Notes: a model not told the origin generated them from the letters alone. A DNA stretch of 64,000 bases from Acinetobacter pullicarnis (GCF_006352475.1 NZ_VCMZ01000001.1:2976001-3040000), one strand, 5' to 3'. Counted from the stretch's first letter, positions 16,478 to 27,393 are shown. Program-made: numbers and translations.

Positions 16478-17863
16478 TTGACACACATTTCTGGGACTCA
16501 ACCTGCGGCTAAACTTAAAAAAAATCTTGTGCTCTGGCATATTATTATTATTGGTTTAGCATATATTCAGCCGATGACAGTTTTTGATACTTTTGGTTTA
16601 GTATCGCAAGATAGTCAATCGCATGTGCCCACATCCTATATTTTTGCTTTAATTGCAATCTTACTGACGTCCATTAGTTATGGACATATGATTAAGCGCT
16701 ATCCTTCCGCAGGCTCTGCCTATACCTATGCACAAAAATCGATCCATCCCAATGTCGGGTTTATGGTCGGTTGGTCATCATGGCTCGATTATTTACTCTC
16801 TCCATTAGTAAATATTATCTTGGCAGATATTTACCTGAGGGCTTTATTTCCAGAAGTGAATAACTGGATTTGGGTCATTGCTTTAACCATTATCATGACG
16901 GTGATTAACCTATTTGGTGCGCGTTTTGTCGCACGCTTTAATAGCGTCATCGTGTTTGTGCAAGTCGGTGTCATTTTCTACTTCAGTTACCAAGTCTATC
17001 TCTTGCTTACGCAAGGGATTAATGCCGATGGAAGTTTAGATGCCGCACAATACCAGCTCTGGAGTATGGCGCCATTTTGGAATGAACTCACCTCTGTGGG
17101 TGCATTGGTGACGGGTGCAACGATTTTATGTTTCTCCTTTACAGGCTTTGATGCTTTATCTTCGCTTGCAGAAGAAACCAAAGATGCAGAAAAAACTTTA
17201 CCACGGGCAATATTCTTAACTGCATTAATTGCTGGGGTAATCTTTATTATCAGCACTTACTTTATGCAGATTTATTTCCCAAGTGACCCGAATCTGTATT
17301 TTACAAAGATTGATGAAACCCAGCCTGAAATTTTATTTGCGATCGGTGGATTGTTATTTAAAAACATAATCCTTGGTTTTGCCATTGTGACCGTTATGGC
17401 TTCAGGTATTTCAGCACATGCGGGTGTATCTCGTCTAATGTATGTGATGGGACGTGATGGTGTTATTAATAAGAAAATTTTCGGTCATATTAGCCCTAAA
17501 TTATATACCCCAACCTACAATATTTTAATTGTCGGTGTGGTTGCATTAACGGCTGGCTTCTTAGACTTTGAAAATATTGCCAATCTGATTAGCTTCGGGG
17601 CATTGACTGCATTTAGTTTTGTCAATTTCTCAGTGATTTCACGCTATGCATTACGTGATGGTCGTACCAAAAATCTTAAAGATATTTTTAATTATATTGT
17701 GATTCCACTGCTTGGTTTTGCCAGTGTATTCCTGATGTGGTTAGAAATTGATGCAACTGCATTGAAGATTGGCTTAATTTGGGCGGCGGTTGGAGTCGGC
17801 TATTTGGCTTATAGAACCAGAGGCTTTAGATATCCTGCTCCACAACATAATGAGCACGAATAA
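16478..17863 (+). CDS. APC family amino acid/polyamine permease
   Basis: About 461 residues with 12 hydrophobic segments. The first helix, IIIIGLAYIQPMTVFDTFG, has the shape seen in PuuP-like permeases (GLAYM.P.TVF.T.G). YPSAGSAYTYAQK and FTGFDALSSLAEETKDAEKTLPRAI are hallmarks of the amino acid-polyamine-organocation superfamily. It imports an amino acid or amine across the inner membrane; putrescine is a guess from the resemblance. TTG 16478 has GAGGA 7 bp upstream and is my choice; ATG 16463 would add five residues but has no ribosome binding site. It is monocistronic. Confidence 0.85.
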   Translation: MTHISGTQPAAKLKKNLVLWHIIIIGLAYIQPMTVFDTFGLVSQDSQSHVPTSYIFALIAILLTSISYGHMIKRYPSAGSAYTYAQKSIHPNVGFMVGWSSWLDYLLSPLVNIILADIYLRALFPEVNNWIWVIALTIIMTVINLFGARFVARFNSVIVFVQVGVIFYFSYQVYLLLTQGINADGSLDAAQYQLWSMAPFWNELTSVGALVTGATILCFSFTGFDALSSLAEETKDAEKTLPRAIFLTALIAGVIFIISTYFMQIYFPSDPNLYFTKIDETQPEILFAIGGLLFKNIILGFAIVTVMASGISAHAGVSRLMYVMGRDGVINKKIFGHISPKLYTPTYNILIVGVVALTAGFLDFENIANLISFGALTAFSFVNFSVISRYALRDGRTKNLKDIFNYIVIPLLGFASVFLMWLEIDATALKIGLIWAAVGVGYLAYRTRGFRYPAPQHNEHE

Positions 17864-17896
17864 TCTTTATTTTTAACGATGCTTCTCAATAAGACT

Positions 17897-17923
17897 AAAA
17901 AAGGCGCGATCAGCGCCTTTTTT
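17897..17923. terminator. Bidirectional terminator between the permease and the ABC genes
   Basis: AAAAAAGGCGC and GCGCCTTTTTT form a perfect 11-bp stem around GATCA. Both strands have T runs, so it can serve both convergent transcripts. Confidence 0.9.
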
Positions 17924-17988
17924 ATACCCCGTGTTCCTAGAGATCGAATAACAAAATTGAAAATTCCCCCTAGATGCCGATACTCCTG

Positions 17989-18828
17989 CTAAACACTGCT
18001 GCGCACTTTTAAAAACTCGGAGACATAGCCATTGACGGGTGCATCAATCATTTCATGAATATAACCGGTTTGGATTAATTCAGCATCGTGCATTAAGGCA
18101 ACCCGACCGCCCAACTGTATTGCCTCATCCACATCGTGTGTGACAAAAACGATGGTCTTTTGATACCGCTGCTGTAAATCAATCAGCAACAACTGTAAAC
18201 GGTGCCGAGTAATCGGATCAAGTGCGGAAAAAGGTTCATCCATCACCAAGATATCTGTCTCTGCCGCCAAGGCTCGTGCCAATCCAACCCGTTGCTGCAT
18301 ACCACCTGAAAGCTCGGTAATCGCAGCATATTCATAGCCTTCCAAGCCAACCTCAGTTAACCAATGTCGTGCTTTCCCAGAACGCTCAAATTTTGATAGG
18401 CCTTTGGTACGTAAAGCAAATTCTGCATTTTCCAGCACATTCAGATGTGGAAACAAGCCAAAATTTTGAAAAACCATACTGACCTGTTGCTGGCGTAATA
18501 CCCGTAACTCAGAGTCAGAAAGTTGCTTAATACATTGCTGATTGACCCAAACTTGCCCCAGTTCAGGCTGTAGCAAGCGATTAATGAAGCGAACCAAAGT
18601 CGACTTACCTGAACCTGATAAGCCCATAATTGAGAAAATTTCTCCACGGCGAATATCCAGACTGATCTGTCTAAGTGCAACCTGACTACCCGTTTCCTGC
18701 TTAATCTCTTGATTAGTTGCGCCCTGTTGCAGTAGCGCCAAAGCCCGTTGCTGCTGCCCACCAAAGACTTTGCTCACCGCCTCAAAACGAATTACATCCT
18801 CAGCGTTTAATACTGCTGGATTAGGCAT
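17989..18828 (-). CDS. Betaine/choline-type ABC transporter ATP-binding protein (ProV/OpuA-like)
   Basis: 279 residues. Drives import by the partner fusion protein. Walker A is GLSGSGKST, the signature LSGGMQQR, Walker B ILVMDEPFSALD and the switch His in VTHD. The N-terminal stretch with ALALLQQGATNQEI is typical of the ProV/OpuAA branch, which imports compatible solutes. The C-terminal CBS tandem of osmoregulated ProV is absent. ATG 18828 has GAGGAC 7 bp upstream and overlaps the end of the upstream fusion gene by 8 bp, so translation is coupled; a longer frame to 18873 is less likely. Confidence 0.9.
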   Translation of the reverse strand: MPNPAVLNAEDVIRFEAVSKVFGGQQQRALALLQQGATNQEIKQETGSQVALRQISLDIRRGEIFSIMGLSGSGKSTLVRFINRLLQPELGQVWVNQQCIKQLSDSELRVLRQQQVSMVFQNFGLFPHLNVLENAEFALRTKGLSKFERSGKARHWLTEVGLEGYEYAAITELSGGMQQRVGLARALAAETDILVMDEPFSALDPITRHRLQLLLIDLQQRYQKTIVFVTHDVDEAIQLGGRVALMHDAELIQTGYIHEMIDAPVNGYVSEFLKVRSSV

Positions 18829-20680
18829 TTGGCTGTCCTCTTTTTCGTCCATAGGCCTGACTGATCCGATCAATAATAATCGCTAAAATCACGATCGCAC
18901 TGCCAGACTCTAATCCCTGTCCCACGTTTAAGGTTTGAATGGCGATCAAAACATTTTCGCCCAAACCCGGTGCACCAATCATCGAAGCCAACACCACCAT
19001 TGACAATGACATCATCACCGTTTGATTGAGTCCCACCATCATACTGGGTCGCGCCAACGGTAAAATCACCCAAAATAATCGCTGCCGTGGCGTGGTACCA
19101 AAGGCCTCTGCGCTTTCTCTAATTTCGGAATCAATTTGAGTAATGCCCAGTGCGGTTAGTCGAATCAAGGGTGCAATGGCATAAATCATGGTGGCAAAAA
19201 CCGCAGGTACATAACCCAGCCCAAACAACATCAAGATCGGAATCAAATAAACAAAACTTGGCATGGTCTGCATCACATCTAAGACCGGTTGTAGCACCCG
19301 ATAACTGCGCGGATGAAATGCCATCCAAATCCCCACTGGCACACCCACAATCACCGTTAACAGGACCGCACAAAATAACAAAGCGGTGGTTTGGATCAAG
19401 GCAGCCCACAGACCAAAGGCGCCAATCACAAATAAACCAAACATGCTCAATATCGCAAACCAGATTTGTCTTGAACTATGCCAAGCCAATAGCCCGGTCA
19501 ATACAATCCATAGCCAAGCAGGCACCCCGATCAATAGCGTAATCACAGGCTGGACCATATAACGTTGAATCGCTGCACTTACCTGCCGTAGCGGTGTCGC
19601 AAGCACATCGACCACCGACTTGGTCTTTGTGTTTAAAAACTGTTGAATATCCCAATCTGGAAAATAAAACTGTTTATTAAATTGCCAGTTCCCTGCTGGT
19701 ATCGCCGGTTGCAGTGCATGTTGCATTTTTTCAGCTGCGTTTGGGCTCAGCCATTTTGACCAAAGTGCAGGATGTTGCTGTAAAAAAATTTCGGCTTGTT
19801 GTTGTGGTGAACGATGTTGTTCCGTCATTTCTAAAATAGCCAGATTAAGCTGTTCTGGGGTGAGTTGAATTTTCTCTAAAAATTTAATAATTTCAGGATT
19901 TTGCTTAGCAAAATCTTGTGATACTGCCACAGATAAAGTTGAGCTCGGAAAACCTGAAACACAGCGATTTTGGCTGCGTGCATTGAGCAATTCATTCCAG
20001 CATTTTTCTTTATAGACCGGAAATTGAATCGGTACAAAATTGTATTTGGCCATAAAGCCTGTGGGCTGCCAATAATAAAATAGGATCGGCTTTTTTTGCT
20101 GATAGAGACTTGCGATTTCCGCATCCAAAGCTGCGCCCGTGCCTGGTAGTACAGCTTGATAATCCTTGAGCAGCCCAGTATTTTCAAGCAAGCGTTGATT
20201 AAAAGTTTGACAAGCCCACCCAGTTGGGCAATTCAGAAAACGACCTTTTTCGGTCGTTGTGCCTGTGACAAAGAGATGAGCATACTGCGACAAACTGTCC
20301 AAATCTGTTAAGTCTGGATATTGCTGTTGCAAATAAGCCGGGATATACCACCCCTGCTGCGCCCCACCCTGTAGTGTATTACCAACCAACTGAACTTTCT
20401 GCTGATCTAGCCCCTGTTGCAACACTTCTGAACGCCCAACCCAAACTTCAGCAATTAACTGTAAATCATTTTGGATGACCGCATTTTCTTGTGCCGCACT
20501 CGAACCTGATATTTCGGTCACTTCACAATCATAACCAAGTTCTAAAATCTGTTTAATCAATGCTGAGGTGAATTGACCACTCTCCCAAGTCAAAGCAGCC
20601 ATTTTAATCGGCGCGCGACAATCAGCATAAATCGCTGTTGAGCAAAATATTAAGATCAAACTAAAGAAACGTGGCAGCAT
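18821..20680 (-). CDS. ABC transporter substrate-binding protein fused to permease (ProX-ProW type)
   Basis: 619 residues. A signal peptide (about 1-19, ending near AIYA-DC) leads into an OpuAC/ProX-like binding domain (about 20-320), with QENAVIQNDLQLIAEVWVGRS and the Trp-rich stretch typical of quaternary-ammonium sites. A permease domain (about 370-610) follows, with 6-7 helices and the EAA loop DSEIRESAEAFGTTPRQRLFWVILPLARP that docks the ATPase. Binding-protein/permease fusions are known in the OpuA group, where the binding domain is tethered to the membrane. Likely substrate: glycine betaine, choline or a relative. It is first in a two-gene operon with the ATPase. Confidence 0.9.
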   Translation of the reverse strand: MLPRFFSLILIFCSTAIYADCRAPIKMAALTWESGQFTSALIKQILELGYDCEVTEISGSSAAQENAVIQNDLQLIAEVWVGRSEVLQQGLDQQKVQLVGNTLQGGAQQGWYIPAYLQQQYPDLTDLDSLSQYAHLFVTGTTTEKGRFLNCPTGWACQTFNQRLLENTGLLKDYQAVLPGTGAALDAEIASLYQQKKPILFYYWQPTGFMAKYNFVPIQFPVYKEKCWNELLNARSQNRCVSGFPSSTLSVAVSQDFAKQNPEIIKFLEKIQLTPEQLNLAILEMTEQHRSPQQQAEIFLQQHPALWSKWLSPNAAEKMQHALQPAIPAGNWQFNKQFYFPDWDIQQFLNTKTKSVVDVLATPLRQVSAAIQRYMVQPVITLLIGVPAWLWIVLTGLLAWHSSRQIWFAILSMFGLFVIGAFGLWAALIQTTALLFCAVLLTVIVGVPVGIWMAFHPRSYRVLQPVLDVMQTMPSFVYLIPILMLFGLGYVPAVFATMIYAIAPLIRLTALGITQIDSEIRESAEAFGTTPRQRLFWVILPLARPSMMVGLNQTVMMSLSMVVLASMIGAPGLGENVLIAIQTLNVGQGLESGSAIVILAIIIDRISQAYGRKRGQPNA

Positions 20681-21062
20681 GCAAAATACCTAACAATCAA
20701 ACATCCGATTAAGCTAAATAAATATTTGAAATATATGGTTATAAATTAAAAATCGGACTAATTTAGGATGATTGCTTTTAATTTATTGTGAGCTTAAATG
20801 GATGTAATTTAAGCTAAATTAACCATGCAAAAATCCAAGGTCAATCCTTTTTACAAGAAAATGAGCATACAGCAGTATACTTTGTCGCACAACAAGACAT
20901 ACTTCCTTGATCGTTATATCAAAATTTCCCTTAAATGGCATTCTAACCAACTGTTTTTAATTTGAGTATTATCCACAGAGATCAATCCGATCCACCACAA
21001 TACCTTGAATATCTCTACTGGAGAAATATCAAGGCAAGCGCAACATAAGCACGAAAATCAGA
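20681..21062. other. Gene-free spacer upstream of the ABC operon
   Basis: 382 bp of AT-rich DNA between the ABC operon start and the trmL stop. No open frame of note. The only regular feature is a 7-bp inverted repeat, TCCGATT (20704-20710) with AATCGGA (20751-20757), just upstream of the ABC operon, which could be part of its promoter control. An imperfect hairpin at 21003-21034 lies behind trmL but lacks a T run. Confidence 0.4.
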
Positions 21063-21569
21063 CTAATCGATTGCCGAATTGGCTTCGATTTCAATCAAAG
21101 GTTGAAAGCCTTGTTGGCGCCAAGCTTCATAAACAATCACGGCAGTTGCATTAGATAAATTTAAGCTGCGTGAATTGGCCGCCATTGGTAAACACACCCA
21201 ATGTGCTTCAGGAAACAATAACCGCACAGATTCGGGCAAGCCCCGAGTTTCGGGTCCCATCATCAACGCTACTGGCCGATTGAGGTCAGCCGTATGCGGT
21301 GTCGCCTTACCTTTGGTGGTTAATGGATAAATTGAATCCGTACCAATCCCCTGCTCAGCCAAATAATCCAAACATTGCGCTAAGTTCTGCCAGATTTTCA
21401 GACGTGCCCATTCGTGATAGTCCAAACCTGCACGTTTGAGTTTTTTGTCTTCCAACTCAAAGCCAAGAGGTTCGATCAAATGCAGTTGTGCACCCGTATT
21501 GGCACACAAACGAATAATGTTTCCGGTATTGCTTGGGATTTCGGGCTCGTATAAAACAACATGAATCAC
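21063..21569 (-). CDS. trmL: tRNA (cytidine/uridine-34 2'-O)-methyltransferase
   Basis: Methylates the ribose of the wobble base in two tRNA-Leu species, using S-adenosylmethionine. About 168 residues, the size of a minimal SPOUT domain. Motifs in order are [33 protein letters not shown] and the trefoil-knot end [25 protein letters not shown] chose GTG 21569 because TrmL proteins begin two to four residues before the first strand; the frame continues to TTG 21584. It lies 6-22 bp after cysG in the same direction and is probably cotranscribed with it. Confidence 0.92.
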   Translation of the reverse strand: MIHVVLYEPEIPSNTGNIIRLCANTGAQLHLIEPLGFELEDKKLKRAGLDYHEWARLKIWQNLAQCLDYLAEQGIGTDSIYPLTTKGKATPHTADLNRPVALMMGPETRGLPESVRLLFPEAHWVCLPMAANSRSLNLSNATAVIVYEAWRQQGFQPLIEIEANSAID

Positions 21570-21590
21570 TAGGGTTCTCAACAACGTAGA

Positions 21591-22979
21591 TCAGGCAATC
21601 GGAATCGACTGCCAATTTAATTTCTCATGCAGACGCACCACCTCACCAATAATGGTGAGCGTCGGTGCTTGAATATGATGTTCTTTCACTTTAGATGCAA
21701 TATCGGCCAAAGTCCCCACCACCACCTTCTGCTCTGGCGTGGTTCCTTTCGAGATCAAGGCCACTGGCATGTCTGGGCGTTGCCCATGAGTAATGAGTTT
21801 GGCACAGATTTCCTCTAAACCCACCAAGCCCATATACAGCACAAGCGTTTGATTTTCATAAACCAACTCAGACCAAGGTAATTCAGGAGAACCTTCTTTT
21901 AAATGACCTGTTAAAAAACGTACACTCTGCGCATAATCACGATGGGTCAGCGGAATACCCGCATAGGCGGCACAACCAGAGGCCGCCGTAATTCCTGGCA
22001 CGACTTGAAAACCGATGCCAGCCGCATACAGTTCTTCAATTTCTTCGCCACCTCGGCCAAAAATAAACGGATCACCACCTTTTAATCGACAGACCCGTTT
22101 TCCTTGTTGTGCATATTCAACCAACAAAGCATTAATGCCATCTTGGGCGACACTATGCTGCGAGCGTGCTTTGCCGACATAGATTTTTTCAGCATCACGG
22201 CGACATAAGTTTAAAATCGGTTCTGAAACCAAGCGATCATAAATAATCACATCGGCTTGCTGCATCAATCTTAAGGCTTTGAGGGTCAGTAGTTCAGGAT
22301 CACCTGGCCCTGCACCGACCAAGTAAACTTCACCTTTTGGCATTTCCCAATCCGTCAACGCCTGTTGCATCATTTGCTCAGCAACGGCTTGCTGACCATA
22401 AAACACCTGTTCTTTGAGTGGACTCGCATAGAGCTCTTCCCAAAAAATTCGACGTTGTTCAGGATTTTTAATTTGCGCTTTAACTCGCGCTCGCCACTGA
22501 CCAGAAAATTCGGCTAACTTGCCCAAGCCATGCGGAATGGTACTTTCAAGTTGGGTTCTTAACTGACGGGACAGTACCGGTGAAGTGCCATTACTGGCAA
22601 TCGAAAGCACCAACGGTGAGCGATCAACAATTGCTGGCACCATAAAGCGACAATGGGGTGGATCATCAACACTGTTGACCAATACATTGTGTGCTTCACA
22701 GACCTCAAACACCTGTGCATTCACCGCAGCTTGATCTGTCGCAGCAATTACCAAGCGATAATGTGCCATTGGAAATTCAGCAGTAAATGCAGCTTGAATA
22801 AAGCGACCTTGTGTTTGCTCAACCAAAGCCAACAAATCGGCTTCAATTGCTGGGGCTAATACATCCAGTACCGCACCCGCTTTAAGCAATAACTGGGCTT
22901 TACGGTAGGCAATATGTCCACCGCCAACCAGCAAACATACTTGGCCCTGTAATTTTAATGAAATTGGAAAAATATCCAC
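21591..22979 (-). CDS. cysG: Siroheme synthase (trifunctional)
   Basis: Makes siroheme, the cofactor of sulfite and nitrite reductases, from uroporphyrinogen III. 462 residues. The N-terminal NAD-dependent dehydrogenase/ferrochelatase part (1-150) has VGGGHIAYRKAQLLLKAGA and SNGTSPVLSRQLR. The C-terminal methyltransferase part (about 215-460) has VGAGPGDPELLTLKALR, YDRLVS, VCRLKGGDPFIFGRGGEE and VVPGITAASGCAAYAGIPLTHRD. Both parts are intact. serS is upstream in the same direction, about 130 bp away, and trmL follows directly. Confidence 0.96.
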   Translation of the reverse strand: MDIFPISLKLQGQVCLLVGGGHIAYRKAQLLLKAGAVLDVLAPAIEADLLALVEQTQGRFIQAAFTAEFPMAHYRLVIAATDQAAVNAQVFEVCEAHNVLVNSVDDPPHCRFMVPAIVDRSPLVLSIASNGTSPVLSRQLRTQLESTIPHGLGKLAEFSGQWRARVKAQIKNPEQRRIFWEELYASPLKEQVFYGQQAVAEQMMQQALTDWEMPKGEVYLVGAGPGDPELLTLKALRLMQQADVIIYDRLVSEPILNLCRRDAEKIYVGKARSQHSVAQDGINALLVEYAQQGKRVCRLKGGDPFIFGRGGEEIEELYAAGIGFQVVPGITAASGCAAYAGIPLTHRDYAQSVRFLTGHLKEGSPELPWSELVYENQTLVLYMGLVGLEEICAKLITHGQRPDMPVALISKGTTPEQKVVVGTLADIASKVKEHHIQAPTLTIIGEVVRLHEKLNWQSIPIA

Positions 22980-23110
22980 AATACACCCAGCCTTTTAACG
23001 CAAATGCGGCTGAGGCATTGCCCACCAGCCGCATTCACACATCTGTAAATTAATCGCAATATATCAACAGATTGGTCTATCTATACTTCGCTTTACTACA
23101 ACGCGAGCAA

Positions 23111-24457
<1,347 letters not shown>

Positions 24458-24526
24458 CTATTTGGCATTGATTCTAGATGCCGTTGAATTAAACGGCATC
24501 TATTGGGGTTAATCGCAGTGCTATTT

Positions 24527-25273
24527 CTACTGATTGATTAAATACTCAGGTTTAATAAATGCGGCAGCATCATAATAAGGTAAGGTCAACTCACTCATGC
24601 CTTCCGCATAAGATGCCAACTCATAAAGTGGATAGACAAATACAATCCCATTGACCCCATAATAATAATTATCACTGAGCTCCAGTTTAGCTGGCTCAAT
24701 CTTATGCGCTTCTAACCACGTTTGATTGGCTTCATATAACTTCTCTAATAATTTTTTTTCAATATTAGGTTTTAAAATATCCGCCAAAGCCAGACGTTTC
24801 TTTTGGCTTAAATCAAAAATCACATATTCATTATGTGACATACCATGTGCAGCGCCCGCACCATACAACGAAGTCTGCATTTCAAAACTGGCAAACTGAT
24901 CATTTTGCCCCAAATAACGTACCGAAATTTGGCTTTCACCGGTCGGTTGATTGGCAACTTTAGCGGGATCTTTTTCCTTGGATGGAGTGAAGGCATCTGG
25001 TACATCTTTTTCAATGCGTTTCAGGAAGTATTCATTGATCCAAGGCAGATTAGTCTGCACCGTTTTTAGGCTGTACTCGGTACATTCGTCTTCATCACAA
25101 AAGGTTTTACTTGGATGCTTAACCTCAACAACTTTGGCTTGAATTAAAGTCACCGCATTTTTACCAACATGTGATTGCTCTTCATCTGACTTTTTCTGGC
25201 AACCAGCAGCAAAAATAGCTACTGCGCAGACTGAAATGACCCCAAGCCCTACTTTGTGCTTATATTGCATCAT
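24527..25273 (-). CDS. DUF3298/RsiV-like lipoprotein
   Basis: About 248 residues from ATG 25273. A lipoprotein signal peptide ends in the lipobox FAAGC with Cys25 as the acylated residue, followed by a charged linker, so the protein should be anchored to a membrane facing the periplasm. The C-terminal half, with MSHNEYVIFDLSQKKRLALADIL and NGIVFVYPLYELASYAEGMSELTLPY, is the DUF3298 domain known from RsiV and from peptidoglycan-related proteins. Two close cysteines lie in TFCDEDEC. The frame starts 14 residues earlier, but the doubled ATG at 25273/25270 with AGG upstream fits the signal peptide better. Role not known. Confidence 0.8.
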   Translation of the reverse strand: MMQYKHKVGLGVISVCAVAIFAAGCQKKSDEEQSHVGKNAVTLIQAKVVEVKHPSKTFCDEDECTEYSLKTVQTNLPWINEYFLKRIEKDVPDAFTPSKEKDPAKVANQPTGESQISVRYLGQNDQFASFEMQTSLYGAGAAHGMSHNEYVIFDLSQKKRLALADILKPNIEKKLLEKLYEANQTWLEAHKIEPAKLELSDNYYYGVNGIVFVYPLYELASYAEGMSELTLPYYDAAAFIKPEYLINQ

Positions 25274-25692
25274 CTTATAAACCTGTTTTATTACTAACGC
25301 TATCGTGTCCATCACTATACAAAGCTAAACCTTTGAATGAAATTAAAATATGTATCTCAAAAGTTGCATTACATGCTTTATCGCCAGCATAAAAAAGCCA
25401 TGCAACGCTTGTAATTGTGACCGCGCTTATTCAAATACCACATGCAAACCAGCCGACTCAAAACACCCTGTTCAAATCTGCCAGTTCAGTTGAAGGTTCT
25501 CATACTTTACTCACGATGATCGGCTAAAAACAGCGCCGTATTGATTGTATGCTGTGGTTTCATAGCTAAAACATTGGCCTGAAATGGCCACATTCGGTTT
25601 TATTTAAATAAAACTATGCAACAGGAGTGCGTTTTAAAAGCCTCTTTTCTTATATACTGTGCTGATCGTGTTTACAGCATAAGGTAAAGTCC
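25274..25692 (+). promoter_or_regulatory. Spacer between the lipoprotein and cold-shock genes
   Basis: 419 bp without a gene. A -10-like TATACT lies at 25653-25658, 35 bp before the cold-shock-domain start, with the ribosome binding site AAGGTAA at about 25682. If transcription starts there, the leader is only about 28 bases, unlike the long leaders of the major cspA genes. Nothing else was recognised. Confidence 0.4.
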
Positions 25693-25986
25693 ATGAAAGT
25701 GCAGTTTCATCAAGGAAAAATTAGACAATATAATTCTGAAAAAGGATTCGGTTTTATTGCCATGCCTGAACAAGATGTATTTTTTCATATTTCAGATTTT
25801 CCAGCGACAGAAGGTGAACCGAAAAAAAATGAAAAAGTTAAATTTGTGATGGTTGAGAACGACGGTAAGTTTAAAGCAACCCGTATTGAACGTGTCGACC
25901 CAAATCCGGCAAAAACCAGAAAAACGCAAATATCGACACACAATAAATCAATCACGTCTTCTTTATTGTCGAACTTTAGAGGTTAA
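25693..25986 (+). CDS. Cold-shock domain protein
   Basis: 97 residues. The first 67 form a cold-shock domain: GKIRQYNSEKGFGFIAM carries the RNP1-like motif KGFGFI and DVFFHISDF the RNP2 motif. A basic tail of about 28 residues follows, PAKTRKTQISTHNKSI, probably unstructured. The size is larger than CspA (70 residues), so it is a CSD protein with an extra nucleic-acid-binding tail. Binds single-stranded RNA or DNA in the cytosol. Monocistronic; it ends before a perfect palindromic terminator. Confidence 0.9.
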   Translation: MKVQFHQGKIRQYNSEKGFGFIAMPEQDVFFHISDFPATEGEPKKNEKVKFVMVENDGKFKATRIERVDPNPAKTRKTQISTHNKSITSSLLSNFRG

Positions 25987-26054
25987 TTAATTTCAACCTA
26001 CCGCGACACTTAGACGTCATGGCGCTCGATCTGTAGTGAAGTTGCGTTACATTA

Positions 26055-26094
26055 AAAACCGCTGAAGGCAAGCTTGCCTTCAGCGGTTTTTTTG
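26055..26094. terminator. Perfect palindromic terminator between the cold-shock and lolA genes
   Basis: A 32-bp perfect palindrome (26057-26088; half-site AACCGCTGAAGGCAAG), with A residues before and a T run after. It can stop both convergent transcripts. As RNA it must form a small loop from its central bases. Confidence 0.9.
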
Positions 26095-26145
26095 GTTCAT
26101 TCGGCTGATCGAATCCAGTAAAAACGCATTGACTAACGTTTTGCT

Positions 26146-26205
26146 GGTTAACCTTTTACCGATTAATCTTTTATTGATTAATCTTTTATTGATTAACCTT
26201 TTATT
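26146..26205. repeat. 15-bp tandem repeat overlapping the lolA stop
   Basis: About four copies of the unit GATTAATCTTTTATT, the outer ones with one or a few changes. The last copy contains the lolA stop codon at 26201-26203. Each clean unit holds the palindrome GATTAATC, so the palindromes recur every 15 bp. Confidence 0.8.
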
Positions 26206-26896
26206 GATTAATAATATCTGTGCCTTTTGGTGGTGTGAAATTAAACACTGATGCTGGAATGCTTGGATTCACTTTTACATTATTAAAGCGTATTGATGTA
26301 GTTTGTCCGAGTGAGTCGAGTAAAACCATCATATTGGGTGCTTTATTGGTCCCAAAACTAATGGTTAAACTTTGAAATGCTGAATCTTTTACTCGCGGAT
26401 AAAGTCGATAATAGGTTTTGCTTTGATCTGGCTGTGCAACCCGATAGGCCTGCATAATTTGCGCAGTGTTGCCTGAAAGCAATAAGGCGGGGGTATTGGC
26501 GACTTGATCATCTAAAGTCTGACGTACTGCTTGTTGTAAATCTGGATCATAAATCCAAACTGTTTTTCCCGAAGTCACAATCGTCTGTTTTGCGGGTGTT
26601 TTGGTTTCCCAGTAAAACTTCCCAGGGCGCTCTACTTTCATTTCCCCAACAAAAGTTTGGTTCATATGCTGTGCTGACAAACCGGTACGTTGCGCAGGCT
26701 TAGTCCCTGCAGTTGCTTTGGTGGTTTGTTCGAAATTGGCAGAAAAGCTTTTAATATTACTAAGTTGTTGCACCAAATTACGGGTTGCTTGTTGTTCAGA
26801 CGCAGCCGTCGCTGCAAAAACCACCGTACTTAATACTGGGCTTAGCATCGCTGCACCAAGAACAGATACAGAGATTGTTTTCAACAGCTTATTCAT
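26201..26896 (-). CDS. lolA: Outer-membrane lipoprotein carrier protein LolA
   Basis: Periplasmic chaperone that carries lipoproteins from the LolCDE complex to LolB at the outer membrane. 231 residues with a signal peptide of about 28 residues (cleavage near VVFA-ATAA). The mature part has the LolA features: LSNIKSFSANFEQTT, GEMKVERPGKFYWETKTPAKQTIVTSGKTVWIYD, the PALLLSG segment and IRFNNVKVNPSIPASVFNF near the end. The 40-residue stretch with TAGTKPAQRTGLSAQ is a slightly longer loop than in E. coli. The last codons and the stop run into a tandem repeat. It is read away from rplU/rpmA, with no terminator shared. Confidence 0.95.
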   Translation of the reverse strand: MNKLLKTISVSVLGAAMLSPVLSTVVFAATAASEQQATRNLVQQLSNIKSFSANFEQTTKATAGTKPAQRTGLSAQHMNQTFVGEMKVERPGKFYWETKTPAKQTIVTSGKTVWIYDPDLQQAVRQTLDDQVANTPALLLSGNTAQIMQAYRVAQPDQSKTYYRLYPRVKDSAFQSLTISFGTNKAPNMMVLLDSLGQTTSIRFNNVKVNPSIPASVFNFTPPKGTDIINQ

Positions 26897-27073
26897 AGAT
26901 TATTCCCACATATCTAAAAGTGTATGTAATTTAATAAATTGACGATCATGTTAAACCATATTTTACAGCGAATAATTGGGGAAATAAGCTGTTTTGTATT
27001 GTTATACCGATTAAATGTTTAAATCTCTCCATCATTGTGGAGCTTTATCGTTTTTCTCTTATACTGCGCCCAT

Positions 27074-27106
27074 AAAAAAACCCACAAAACTGTGGGTCTT
27101 TTTTAT
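27074..27106. terminator. Terminator after rpmA
   Basis: A perfect stem AACCCACA/TGTGGGT with A and T tracts on both sides, 14 bp beyond the rpmA stop on the minus strand. Confidence 0.85.
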
Positions 27107-27117
27107 AACGCTAAAAC

Positions 27118-27375
27118 TTATACAGCTTCAACAGTTACGTAGCGACGGCCAAACTGACCTTTCACTTCGAACTTGATCACGCCGTCAGCAGTAGCAAATA
27201 AAGTATGGTCACGGCCCATACCTACGTTTGCACCCGCGTGGAATTCTGTACCACGTTGACGAACGATGATGTTACCAGCAGTCACAGCTTGACCGCCATA
27301 CATTTTAACGCCTAACATTTTTGGGTTTGAATCACGACCGTTACGTGTCGAACCACCGGCTTTTTTGTGAGCCAT
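27118..27375 (-). CDS. rpmA: 50S ribosomal protein L27
   Basis: 85 residues. Starts [15 protein letters not shown], the exact form in which the N-terminal tail reaches the peptidyl-transferase centre; there is no extra cleaved leader as in Firmicutes. [39 protein letters not shown] and the basic C-terminus follow. Lies 18 bp after rplU in the conserved rplU-rpmA operon. Confidence 0.98.
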   Translation of the reverse strand: MAHKKAGGSTRNGRDSNPKMLGVKMYGGQAVTAGNIIVRQRGTEFHAGANVGMGRDHTLFATADGVIKFEVKGQFGRRYVTVEAV

Positions 27376-27393
27376 GTCTATTACTCCTCGTAA

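Noticed and set aside
21003..21034. Terminator for trmL
   Set aside because: The stem is imperfect and no T run follows on the minus strand.
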